Origin: HGW-17 sp964516435
GTDB taxonomy: Bacteria > Myxococcota_A > Polyangia > HGW-17
Reading direction: 5' to 3'
NCBI GenBank assembly: GCA_964516435.1
Contig: CAZEZP010000004.1
Span: 1-64,000, forward strand
DNA: 64,000 nt
Shown here: in pieces, positions 36,736 through 44,654 of the stretch
Layout of the letters: every line of letters begins with the position of its first letter
Numbering within the stretch: the stretch's first letter is position 1
Translations under genes and position numbers: made by a program
The notes under the pieces: model-generated
What the model was told of the DNA's origin: nothing
Database searches by the model: none
The model's input: the letters and a program-made list of their open reading frames with translations, nothing else

Positions 36736-36765
36736 ATAATATGATTTAATAGGATTATGATTCAA
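36736..36765 (-). promoter_or_regulatory. AT-rich promoter of the NYN-LOTUS gene
   Basis: On the minus strand, TTGAAT (36760-36765) and TATTAT (36736-36741) lie 18 bases apart, about 30 bases before the start at 36703. An inverted repeat, CATAAT...ATTATG (36732-36737 and 36754-36759), spans the spacer and -10. The AT richness stands out sharply in this GC-rich DNA. Confidence 0.5.
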
Positions 36766-38471
36766 TTTTTCTTGTTTGGGCTGCGCGGTACAATGACGGC
36801 CGTGGCCAGCGTGCAGTCCGGCGCGAAGGCTCCCACGCGGATTTCGCCGGGCCCCCGCGGGATGAAGGAAAAAACGGCTTCGCCAGCGGCATCGGTCTGT
36901 GCAGAAAGCAAAAAATCATCCGCCTTCATCAGGGTCACCCGCACGCCCGCACGCGGGGCGCCGCCAGCCACCCGCACGCGGACGGAAAGCGTCTGGTACC
37001 CCGGCCCGTAATCCGCCGGAACCTCGATGGAAAGCGCAAGCGGATCCAGCGTCCAGGGCGAAAGCGAGGGATCACCCAGCAGAATCAGGACATGGTGCGT
37101 CCACCACTCGCTGTCGTCGGTCATGGTGGTGGGCAGGATGCTCAGCGAATAGGCGATGGAGCGCATGCGCGCGCGGGCATAGTTGAAAATTTCGCCCACG
37201 GTGGGAACGGCCTGCACGAACATGCCTTCGAAGAAGGCATGCAGGAACTGGGAGCCGCCGATGGGGCCGAGCCCAGTACCCGTATTGCCGATGTAGGCCA
37301 CCCCGCCGTGCGCCGAAAGCACGTAGCGCTCGCCAGCCGTGTCGTTGTCGGGCGCCTGCGCCTGCCACGGGGAGGAAGCCGTGGAGGTCACGTCGGCGAA
37401 GTTGCCGGACAGGCACGAGCAGGAGGCGAAGAGCGCCGGAATCTCGTTTTGCAGTTGCTCCACGAAATTGCGGTCGATCTGGTTGGTCATCCAGCGGTGG
37501 GAACCATGGCCGTTATGGAACACGAGCGGAATCCCGCTTTCCAGCGCGGCCTGGATGGCCGGAGGCTGGGCCAGTTGCGCGCCGTACATGGAGCAGGCGG
37601 CGGATGTGGCATAGAGTTTCTGCACCTGGCTCTTGAACGCCGCCGGAAAGAAGGCGGAAAACGTGGTTTCCACACCTTCGGCCGCATCCACGTCGCCGAT
37701 GAGCGGCACCGTGCTGGCCACATCGGACATCAACAGGGAACGCGCCCCGAAACCGGCCGTGCGCATGCGGTAAGCACGCATCTTTTCCAGATAGTTCTGC
37801 ACTTCCTGGACCGTATCGGCCGGCACGCGGCCCACGGCCAGTTGGGCCTGGCGCATCGTTTCCAGCGTCAAGTCCTGATCCTTCTCCCCATGCAGCCCGT
37901 CGCCGTCGGCATCCCAGTTGGCCTCCACGTTGGCGAAATAACTTTCCGAGGGGCCATTGGCGGTGTACTCATCGCCCTGCACGGGAATGTAGATGTAGTT
38001 CTCCACCCGCCGGAACGGCACGCGGCCGGCATCGCCGCCCAGCAGCACGAAACGAACGGATCCCCGCCGGTACTGGTCGAGCAGGAAGTTGCGCAACGTC
38101 TCGGCATCATCCCGGCCGGCGAACGAAGCCGGAATCTCCGACAGGCGCACTACCCGGGCATGCCGCCCATCCAGCGTGCGCCAGCGCGCGTATTCCTCCC
38201 ACGCCGAAGCCAGTTCGTCATCGCTGACGATGAGCATTTCGGCCGGTTCCTCCCACTGGTTGCCTTCCGTGATGCGCCCCTGCGGGTCGGTTTCGTACCA
38301 GGCAGCCCAGGGGTCGGCCACATCCGGAGCGGCATCGGCATCCGGGCTGGAATTCGCGGCATCCGTATCCGCATCCGGATCCGTCCCCCTGCTCCCGCTT
38401 CCGGAACCGCAGGCCCCCATGGATGCGAGAAGGACAATCATCAACGACAATGGCGCAATCGGGCTTCTCAT
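36762..38471 (-). CDS. Gingipain-like (C25 family) cysteine peptidase lipoprotein
   Basis: A 569-residue lipoprotein with lipobox SMGA-C and a linker of Asp/Ala/Pro (~27-52). The body matches peptidase family C25: the catalytic His lies in VFHNGHGSH and the nucleophile Cys in LFASCSCLSGNF. The motif GGDAGRVPFR is typical of the N-terminal subdomain. A C-terminal ~90-residue beta domain (LSIEVPADYGPGYQTLSV onward) resembles the Ig-like tail of gingipains. Arg/Lys specificity cannot be judged. Location is a membrane surface or the periplasm, inferred from the signal. AGGA is present near the start. It lies 66 bases downstream of the small Cys-rich lipoprotein gene on the same strand. Confidence 0.88.
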   Translation of the reverse strand: MRSPIAPLSLMIVLLASMGACGSGSGSRGTDPDADTDAANSSPDADAAPDVADPWAAWYETDPQGRITEGNQWEEPAEMLIVSDDELASAWEEYARWRTLDGRHARVVRLSEIPASFAGRDDAETLRNFLLDQYRRGSVRFVLLGGDAGRVPFRRVENYIYIPVQGDEYTANGPSESYFANVEANWDADGDGLHGEKDQDLTLETMRQAQLAVGRVPADTVQEVQNYLEKMRAYRMRTAGFGARSLLMSDVASTVPLIGDVDAAEGVETTFSAFFPAAFKSQVQKLYATSAACSMYGAQLAQPPAIQAALESGIPLVFHNGHGSHRWMTNQIDRNFVEQLQNEIPALFASCSCLSGNFADVTSTASSPWQAQAPDNDTAGERYVLSAHGGVAYIGNTGTGLGPIGGSQFLHAFFEGMFVQAVPTVGEIFNYARARMRSIAYSLSILPTTMTDDSEWWTHHVLILLGDPSLSPWTLDPLALSIEVPADYGPGYQTLSVRVRVAGGAPRAGVRVTLMKADDFLLSAQTDAAGEAVFSFIPRGPGEIRVGAFAPDCTLATAVIVPRSPNKKN

Positions 38472-38537
38472 GTCTTTTTCCTGATGAGGCGGCAGTCTGT
38501 GTTGGGCCGCAGGGATGAAGATGATGATTTCAAGGCA

Positions 38538-38789
38538 TCAGTATTCGCAGACGCAGTAGTCCTCGGCAATGCCTTCGGCGCAATAGCCGCCCGCGTAGCC
38601 ATCCGCGTAACAGTCATAATCGCAGTCCAGAACGTCCCAGTCGCAGTCGTTGCTGCAGGATACCCCCAGATCGATGCTGTTGAGGCAGGTGGGCGGATCC
38701 TCGTACATGCACTCGCAGGAATCGTCGACCACCAGGCAGCCAGCAGACAGGAAACCCAGCATGCACGCGGCAATGAACAATTTTTTCAT
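38538..38789 (-). CDS. Small Cys/Asp/Tyr-rich lipoprotein
   Basis: An 83-residue precursor with a clean lipoprotein signal (lipobox LSAG-C, Cys18). The 65-residue mature part contains about ten more Cys, with many Asp and Tyr, in patterns such as CDWDVLDCDYDCYADGY and ending in YCVCEY. Disulfide- or metal-stabilised folding is likely. It is not recognised as a known family. GGGAG lies before the start, and a strong TTGTCT-17-TACAAT promoter lies upstream (38838-38866), so it is independently expressed. It sits between two larger lipoprotein genes on the same strand, the C25 peptidase downstream and the GATase-like protein upstream. Confidence 0.72.
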   Translation of the reverse strand: MKKLFIAACMLGFLSAGCLVVDDSCECMYEDPPTCLNSIDLGVSCSNDCDWDVLDCDYDCYADGYAGGYCAEGIAEDYCVCEY

Positions 38790-38837
38790 GGCAGACTCCC
38801 TTCGGAAAAGAGGTTTCGAAACGCCATCGACAAAAGC

Positions 38838-38866
38838 ATTGTAGGGGGAGGAATCCGGAAAGACAA
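38838..38866 (-). promoter_or_regulatory. Sigma-70-type promoter of the small Cys-rich lipoprotein gene
   Basis: On the minus strand, TTGTCT (38861-38866) and TACAAT (38838-38843) are separated by exactly 17 bases, about 49 bases upstream of the start. It is one of the best consensus matches in the window. Confidence 0.6.
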
Positions 38867-38876
38867 CCCTTATTTT

Positions 38877-40280
38877 TCATCCAATGATATCGGGCTTGGT
38901 GCAGGTCTGGATCTCCATGATGAGGAACATCATGATCTTTTCCTGGATGAGCAGGTCGTACTGCTTGGGATCGGACGTAGAGGACGTAGAGTGGGTGTGG
39001 TACACGGTGTAGAGGATCTTGCCGCAATAGTAGTTCCAGGAAACGGTCATGGGCGCATTGGCGTGGTTGGCCGGGGCGTTTCCACGCATCCAGACCTTGG
39101 GCTCGGTGTAGTAGACGCCATCACGGCAGTCGGGGCTCACGTCGCCCTCGCATTCGCCCACCGGCCCCTTGCCCAGGGAATGGATGATGTCCCAGGCGCC
39201 TTCCAGTTGGATGGACTGGCCGCGGTTGACATCGTAGAGATTGAGCCATTCCTCGAGAATCTGGTCCTGCGGGAATCCCTGGGAGCCATACGAAGACCAG
39301 TTGTTGCACTCGCCCAGGCTGCCGGGGTCGCCGTCGCCGCACACGCCGGTGGCGTTGTCGTTGGAACTTTCCACATAGTAAGAGAGGAATTCCGGCCAGA
39401 TCTGCTCGGCCCAGTCATAGGAGAAGTCATCCACGTAGAGTTTGCCGCCGTTGCGCACCCACTCGCGCAGGTTGTTGCGCTCGGTGCTCTTGGTGAGCGC
39501 ATTGATGGCCCCGCCGCACGTGATGACGATGATGTTGTACTTGGCCAGTTCCGCGGGATTGGCCAGCAACTGGTCGGCTTCCGACGGCGGCGGCGGAATG
39601 CCGATACCGCCATCCGGGCTGATTTCCACCACGCGATCGGCATCGTAGGCGAATCCCAGCGCCTTGAACATGATGGACATGTCCTCGTAGGCGCCCTTGA
39701 TCACCGCGATTTTCGGCATCCAGGCGCCATTGGCGGGGTCGTGCACGTTGGGCAGCGTGGTAATGGGATTGGAAGGCATGCCCGCGGGCGCATTGAGGTC
39801 CATCACCTCGCCGGGCCCGCCCACCTGGATCTGGGTGACGCGGCGGAATTCGCCCTTCTGCACCAGCAGGTTGTAGACCTGGTTGGGATACACGTTCAGC
39901 TCGAACGCGCCGTCGGCATCGGTGAACACGTGCGGGATGTTCTGCGGAATCTCCACGCATTTGTTGCAGTAGTTGCCGTCCGGCGGGGCATCGATCCCGG
40001 ACGTGTAGATGGCCACCAGCGCGCCCGAAACCGGCATGCGGTTGACGTCCTTGACCAGGGGATCGTCACTACCCGGGCTCCACACCCGGCCGCGAATGAT
40101 GGCTGTCTGCGTATTGTTCGTGTTATTGGTCGTATTATTGGTTGTATTATTGGTCGTATTATTGGTCGTATTGTTTGTCGTATTATTAAAACCGTTATTC
40201 TTACGACCACCTCCATCATCGCAGGCAACGGCGAAAAACGCCATCCAGCCGAACACCAGGAAGAACACAAAACGTCGCAT
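38877..40280 (-). CDS. Asn-linker lipoprotein with Cna-B-like and GATase-like domains
   Basis: A 467-residue lipoprotein. The start at 40280 is set by AAAGGAG 6 bases upstream. Lipobox FAVA-C is followed by a 30-residue linker of NNTT repeats. The next ~130 residues resemble a carboxypeptidase-regulatory/Cna-B-like beta domain (VSGALVAIYTSG, LNVYPNQVYNLLVQKG). From ~170 on a Rossmann-like fold resembles class I glutamine amidotransferase-like ThuA/DUF4159-type domains (KIAVIKGAYEDM, NIIVITCGGAINAL, RNGGKLYVDDFSYDW); no catalytic Cys triad is evident. The location is extracytoplasmic, and the function is unknown. The linker is coded by AT-rich repeats. Confidence 0.8.
   Translation of the reverse strand: MRRFVFFLVFGWMAFFAVACDDGGGRKNNGFNNTTNNTTNNTTNNTTNNTTNNTNNTQTAIIRGRVWSPGSDDPLVKDVNRMPVSGALVAIYTSGIDAPPDGNYCNKCVEIPQNIPHVFTDADGAFELNVYPNQVYNLLVQKGEFRRVTQIQVGGPGEVMDLNAPAGMPSNPITTLPNVHDPANGAWMPKIAVIKGAYEDMSIMFKALGFAYDADRVVEISPDGGIGIPPPPSEADQLLANPAELAKYNIIVITCGGAINALTKSTERNNLREWVRNGGKLYVDDFSYDWAEQIWPEFLSYYVESSNDNATGVCGDGDPGSLGECNNWSSYGSQGFPQDQILEEWLNLYDVNRGQSIQLEGAWDIIHSLGKGPVGECEGDVSPDCRDGVYYTEPKVWMRGNAPANHANAPMTVSWNYYCGKILYTVYHTHSTSSTSDPKQYDLLIQEKIMMFLIMEIQTCTKPDIIG
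40111..40200 (-). repeat. 12-base repeat tract coding the Asn/Thr linker
   Basis: On the coding (minus) strand, a repeating 12-base unit close to AATAATACGACC encodes NNTT about five times, flanked by shorter NNT units. The tract is AT-rich in a GC-rich gene. Confidence 0.85.
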
Positions 40281-40306
40281 GGCCAACTCCTTTCGCATCC
40301 CGCCGT

Positions 40307-40334
40307 ACTGTAGCAAACATGCGCGTCTTGTCCA
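40307..40334 (-). promoter_or_regulatory. Candidate promoter of the GATase-like lipoprotein gene
   Basis: On the minus strand, TGGACA (40329-40334) and TACAGT (40307-40312) are 16 bases apart, about 27 bases before the start codon at 40280. It lies in the 131-base gap to the divergent tandem-kinase gene. Confidence 0.45.
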
Positions 40335-40411
40335 TTCCTTATTTTTCCAGGGGCCTGCCGTCGTTTTCACCGAAATTTGCAGATGAACGAAATGTAGGAT
40401 AGAGTGTGTTC

Positions 40412-42781
40412 ATGAGTACCTCTACCTTCATCCCCTTTGGTCGTTACACGTTGCTCGAACCTCTGGCCCGTGGCGGCATGGGACAGGTCTATCTGGCCGT
40501 CTATGGCGAACCGGGACTGGAGAAGTTCTGCGCCATCAAAAAGGTCCTGTCCTCCTCCCAGACGCCCGATGCGCTCCTGCGCTTCCAGTCCGAGGTGGAG
40601 ATCACCCTGCGCATGTCGCACGGCAACCTGGTGTCCGTGTTCGACGTGGGGGTGCTCGGGCAGGAAGCCTACATGGCGATGGAACTCGTGGAGGGAGAGA
40701 ACCTGCGCACCATCTGGAACCAGTGCGCACACATGCGGGTCCCGTTCCCGCTGGCCGTGGTGGTCTATGCCATGAAGGAGGCCGCCCGCGGGCTCGCCTA
40801 TGCCCATGCCTTCGGCGAGCGCAACCTGGTGCATCGCGACGTGAGCCCGCCCAACGTGATGTTCACGTACTCGGGAGAAATCAAGGTGCTGGATTTCGGG
40901 CTGGCGCTCACGGGCCAGCAGCGCCGCCTGACCAAGCCAGGCATCGTCTACGGGAAACTGCCGTACCTGGCCCCCGAGCAGGCCGCTGGCGAGGAGATGA
41001 CGGACCGCACGGACGTCTACGCCCTGGGCATTTTGTTCTGGGAACTGATCACCGGGCACCGGCTCTTCGAGTCCGGGCGCGAGGAAGACATGATGAAGGA
41101 ACTGCGGGCGCGTGCGGCCGGGCCCGCCGTGCGGCCGCCTTCGGAAGTGTGCGGCCGCGGGGATGCCCAACTCGACGAGCTCGTGCTGGCCATGCTGGAG
41201 CCGAAGCCGCAGGAGCGGCCCGCCGCATCCGACGTGGTGGCCATGGCCAACACGTGGCTGGGCCGCAACGCCCCCGGCACGGATTCCCGGGATGCCGCCG
41301 GTTTCATGCATGGCCTGTTCGCCACCGAACGCAAGGCGCAGGTGACGCAGCGCGAAAGGCTCATGGAGGAATTCCGCGCCTGGCGCGACCGCAAGCGGGA
41401 CGTGCAGATCCGTCCGGGAGATCTCGTGGCCCAGCGCTACCAGATCACGCGGGTGCTGGGAGAAGGCGGCATGGGGCGCGTCTACGAGGCCGTGCACCAG
41501 CCGCTGGGCCGGCGGGTGGCGCTCAAGGTGCTCGAGCCCAAGGGCAAGATGGACCCGCAGGAAGCCTCCCGGCGCTTCGAGCGGGAAGCCAGGGCGGCCT
41601 GCCGCGTGTCGCATCCTTCCGTGGTGGAAGTGCTCGACTACGGGTTCGTGGAGGGCGTCAAGCCCTTCATCGTCATGGAACTGCTCGAGGGGCACAACCT
41701 CGGCGATATCCTCACCCAGGGGCCGCTGCCGCCGCACAAGGCCTGCCGGTACGCCTCGCAGATCGCCTACGGCATCGCGGCGGCGCACGATGCCGGGCTC
41801 ATCCACCGCGACATCAAGCCGGACAACCTGCACCTGGTGCGCGACGCGCGCGGGGAAGAGCGCGTCAAGATCATCGATTTCGGAATCGCCAAGTCTTTTT
41901 CGGGTGTCGACGAAGATCTCACTCGCCCCGGCGTAACGCTGGGCACCCCGGAATACATCGCCCCGGAACTGCTCCTGGGCGAAAAGGCCACGTGCGCGGC
42001 GGACATCTATTCCTTCGGCGCCGTGGTCTACGAGTTCTTCACCGGAGTTCCGCCCTTCCAGTCGGAACACACGCAGACCATCATCCAGAACAAGATCAAG
42101 GGGCTGCGCCGCCGTCTCGCGGACGCGCGGCCGGATTTGCCGCGGGAACTCGTGGATCTGGTGGAATCGTGCATGGCGCAGGACCCGCGCCAGCGACCCG
42201 CCTCCCTGCGGGAGACCGCGCAGCGCCTGGAATACTGGGCCCGCATGCTGGCGCCGGAACCCATGCAGGAGCGACGGAAACTGTCGCGCGCACAGCCGCC
42301 TGCGATGCCTATTGCCAGAGGAAAGGCTTCCCACACGGAAGGTTACACGTGGATTCCCGTGTTCCTGACGCTTGCGGGAGTGGCCGTATTTTTGGCGGGA
42401 CTCGTCGCGTCCTCGGCATCCGGCCCGGCCATGCAGGCGTTCGTTCCCCTGCCGCCCCAACTGGCGAAACTGCCGGCGCCGCCGGTGGAACAGGCCGCGC
42501 GGCCGGAACCGGTCCTCCCGGACGAAGCCGCTCCCCCAACTCCTGCTGCCGGACGTCCTTCCCGGCGCGGTTCGGACACCGCATCCAACGGCCGGCGCGC
42601 TCCCAACTCTGGCCGGCGAGCCATCCGGAGCCCCGAAGAATGGCTGGCCGACGCCGAACAGGCGCTGGCCTCCGGGCAAATCGCCCGCGCCTACGAATTC
42701 TCCCGCCGGGCCGTAGCGGCAGGCGGCGGCGAAAAAGCTCGCGAAATGGAAAAACGCGCCCGCCAGTTGCTGGGACTCTAA
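40412..42781 (+). CDS. Tandem Ser/Thr kinase: two kinase domains and one membrane helix
   Basis: A 789-residue protein with two complete eukaryote-like kinase domains. The first (~10-290) has ARGGMGQV, FCAIKKV, catalytic loop HRDVSPPN (~141) and DFGLA. The second (~340-610) has GEGGMGRV, VALKVL, HRDIKPDN (~465) and DFGIA. Both contain the activation-segment end (YLAPEQ and YIAPEL). A single membrane helix follows (~647-670), and then ~110 residues of Pro-rich linker and a short helical tail outside the cytoplasm. The usual order is one kinase per receptor; two in cis could phosphorylate each other. GTG at 40406 is also in frame; ATG at 40412 is used. The Shine-Dalgarno is weak. It is divergent from the GATase-like lipoprotein gene. 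Confidence 0.92.
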   Translation: MSTSTFIPFGRYTLLEPLARGGMGQVYLAVYGEPGLEKFCAIKKVLSSSQTPDALLRFQSEVEITLRMSHGNLVSVFDVGVLGQEAYMAMELVEGENLRTIWNQCAHMRVPFPLAVVVYAMKEAARGLAYAHAFGERNLVHRDVSPPNVMFTYSGEIKVLDFGLALTGQQRRLTKPGIVYGKLPYLAPEQAAGEEMTDRTDVYALGILFWELITGHRLFESGREEDMMKELRARAAGPAVRPPSEVCGRGDAQLDELVLAMLEPKPQERPAASDVVAMANTWLGRNAPGTDSRDAAGFMHGLFATERKAQVTQRERLMEEFRAWRDRKRDVQIRPGDLVAQRYQITRVLGEGGMGRVYEAVHQPLGRRVALKVLEPKGKMDPQEASRRFEREARAACRVSHPSVVEVLDYGFVEGVKPFIVMELLEGHNLGDILTQGPLPPHKACRYASQIAYGIAAAHDAGLIHRDIKPDNLHLVRDARGEERVKIIDFGIAKSFSGVDEDLTRPGVTLGTPEYIAPELLLGEKATCAADIYSFGAVVYEFFTGVPPFQSEHTQTIIQNKIKGLRRRLADARPDLPRELVDLVESCMAQDPRQRPASLRETAQRLEYWARMLAPEPMQERRKLSRAQPPAMPIARGKASHTEGYTWIPVFLTLAGVAVFLAGLVASSASGPAMQAFVPLPPQLAKLPAPPVEQAARPEPVLPDEAAPPTPAAGRPSRRGSDTASNGRRAPNSGRRAIRSPEEWLADAEQALASGQIARAYEFSRRAVAAGGGEKAREMEKRARQLLGL

Positions 42782-42855
42782 GTCCGCGCGGCACACGAGA
42801 GCGAAGAATCCCGCCTTTTCTCCTTGCTGTTTTCGCCATTCCGGAACCGATGCGC

Positions 42856-44565
42856 TCAGGGAGACGCCGTGACAACGAGACGGGCGCCGGAGTCGAGATG
42901 CAGCGTCAGGTTCGCCGGCACACCCGTTCCCGTGAAGAATGCCGCCCCGTCGTGCGGATTGGCGTCGAAGCGGGCGTAGTTGGACCCTGAAACGATGATG
43001 CCCAGGCGGTGCCCCGCCGGTAGCGTCCAGGCGGCATGGTTGGTCAGGTTCACGGTGACGGGAACGGGAACGCCCGGCACGGGCAGCATGCGCGAGGCGT
43101 AAGGCGGCGGCATGGACAGTCTCGCGATGCCGTCGGTGATGAGCAGGTGCCGGCCATCGGCATCCACGTCGGTGAGGCGTACAGCCACGTCCGCGTCCAC
43201 GCCGCTGGTGGATGCCCGCAGTTCCACACGCACGGGCCCCGACAGGCGAAGCGGCGCGGCCAGGGGCGCCGTGGCGAAAACGACGGCATCCATGCGGGAT
43301 ACGACGGCATCCTGCCACGCGGGGCCGTGATCGTACGTGGAAAGCAGCGTCTGCCCGCCCACGGTGGGAGATGGATCCAGGGGGTTGTCCGCAAGCGTGA
43401 TTTCCCCCGCGGTCCCCGTCCCCTCCACCAGGGCGCCGTCCGCGGAAACCCCCCACTCCTGCTCCCGCGCTTCCGGCGGCGGCCAGTTGTCGGCCTCCTC
43501 CCAGGATTGCGCGTTGGCGGTGCGGAAAACGACGGCCTTCTCCCAGCGGGACGCGCTTTTCCCCCGCAGATGGAAATCGAAGAATCGCAGGCTCCATTTC
43601 TCGATTTCCCTCGTGGAATCGAAGTACTTCATCTCCTGTTCATTCAGCGGGCGCGTCCCCGTGCTCTCGCCTCCGGACGCATAGTGATGCCACGGCCCCA
43701 GCAGGAGACGGTGCTCTGCGCGACGGTCCCCGCTGCGCGCGCACAGCGCCGTGAAGGTGTCGAGGGTTCCCGTGTTGTAGAGATCGAAGGCGCCGGCCAC
43801 CACCAGCATGGGAATCCGGACATCCTCCACCGGGTACAGCCTTTCCGCCCAGGCCCACCAGGCGTCCCGCACGGGGTGGGCCTCATACAGGCTGGCGCCG
43901 AAGTAGGCGCTCAGGAACTGCATGTACTCGCGGCGAATCACGCCGCCCGGATAGGTTTCCAGGTAGGTGTAGTTGTTCTGGCAGAAGATGGGCACGGCGG
44001 CCCTGAGCGCCGGTGGATTCGTCACGGCCGTCTGGTACTGCACGCGGCACAGGGCGGACACGCCCCACGTGCCCACCGCGCCGTCCGACCAGGGCTGAGA
44101 CGCGATCCAGGCGATCACGTCGTAGCCGTCTTCTCCGTAGCCGCGCTGCAGGGTGGCGGGCGGCGCCGACGCCGAGCCGAAGAATCCGCGCCAGTCGAGG
44201 ATCACTACGGCATAGTCGGGAGAATGGAACAGCGGATGGTCGGCATCGGTACGGTCGAGGAACTCGGCCCGGAAGTTGGCTTTCCCATAGGGCGTCTGGA
44301 CGAGAATGGCGGGAACGCGGCAGCCCGATCCGGCCGGCCGGGCCACGGTGGCCGCCAGCCGGGCGCCGTCCCCCACTGGAATCATCACGTCCTCCACCAC
44401 GCGCTCCCGGCAATCGAGCGGCACATCGGCGTCCGCATCCGCAGCGGCATCCGCATCGCCGGACACGTCGGCGCCGGAATCCGGCCGGTTCGCCGGCGCG
44501 GAATCGTCACAGGAAAACGGGATCAGCAGTCCCAGCAGGATTCCCCACGACCAGAAAACACGCAT
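42856..44565 (-). CDS. CocE/NonD (S15-type) alpha/beta hydrolase lipoprotein
   Basis: A 569-residue lipoprotein. The start at 44565 is set by GGAGG upstream (GTG at 44577 is in frame but less likely). Lipobox IPFS-C and an Asp/Ala-rich linker (~22-50) precede an alpha/beta hydrolase of the Xaa-Pro dipeptidyl-peptidase/CocE family (IPVGDGARLAATVARPAG, VILDWRGFFGSASAP). The nucleophile elbow reads GTWGVSALC, so Ser is present but the usual GxSYxG is altered. Asp in VAGAFDLYN and His in LLGPWHHYAS complete the triad. The C-terminal ~200 residues form the jelly-roll X-Pro_dipep_C domain. Substrates of this family range from cocaine-type esters to X-Pro peptides and glutaryl-amides; none can be chosen. 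A promoter with a palindrome lies upstream. Confidence 0.85.
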   Translation of the reverse strand: MRVFWSWGILLGLLIPFSCDDSAPANRPDSGADVSGDADAAADADADVPLDCRERVVEDVMIPVGDGARLAATVARPAGSGCRVPAILVQTPYGKANFRAEFLDRTDADHPLFHSPDYAVVILDWRGFFGSASAPPATLQRGYGEDGYDVIAWIASQPWSDGAVGTWGVSALCRVQYQTAVTNPPALRAAVPIFCQNNYTYLETYPGGVIRREYMQFLSAYFGASLYEAHPVRDAWWAWAERLYPVEDVRIPMLVVAGAFDLYNTGTLDTFTALCARSGDRRAEHRLLLGPWHHYASGGESTGTRPLNEQEMKYFDSTREIEKWSLRFFDFHLRGKSASRWEKAVVFRTANAQSWEEADNWPPPEAREQEWGVSADGALVEGTGTAGEITLADNPLDPSPTVGGQTLLSTYDHGPAWQDAVVSRMDAVVFATAPLAAPLRLSGPVRVELRASTSGVDADVAVRLTDVDADGRHLLITDGIARLSMPPPYASRMLPVPGVPVPVTVNLTNHAAWTLPAGHRLGIIVSGSNYARFDANPHDGAAFFTGTGVPANLTLHLDSGARLVVTASP

Positions 44566-44588
44566 GCAGGCCTCCACTGAAGGCGAGA

Positions 44589-44634
44589 ATGGTAGTGGCG
44601 CCTTTCGTGAAAGTCAAAGGATACGGTTCGAACC
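44589..44634 (-). promoter_or_regulatory. Promoter and palindrome upstream of the S15-type hydrolase gene
   Basis: On the minus strand, TTGACT (44612-44617) and TACCAT (44589-44594) are 17 bases apart, about 24 bases before the start codon. The perfect palindrome GGTTCGAACC (44625-44634) lies 7 bases upstream of the -35, a position suited to a regulator site. Confidence 0.5.
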
Positions 44635-44654
44635 AGGATTTTTTTGGGAAGCCT

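Noticed and set aside
40111..40200. Regular repeats suggesting a CRISPR array
   Set aside because: Units are 12 bases without unique spacers and lie in frame in a lipoprotein linker. The tracts at 49301 and 56149 were rejected for the same reason.
37092..40313. A plus-strand frame opposite the C25 peptidase and GATase-like lipoprotein
   Set aside because: It crosses three separate minus-strand genes with their own starts, stops and ribosome-binding sites.
40412..42781. Tandem kinase as an assembly artefact or fusion of two genes
   Set aside because: The two kinase domains differ strongly in sequence, and the linker between them is in frame and codon-like, so duplication by misassembly is unlikely.
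40367..43597. A minus-strand frame opposite the tandem-kinase gene
   Set aside because: The plus strand encodes two clear kinase domains; the opposite frame shows no domains.
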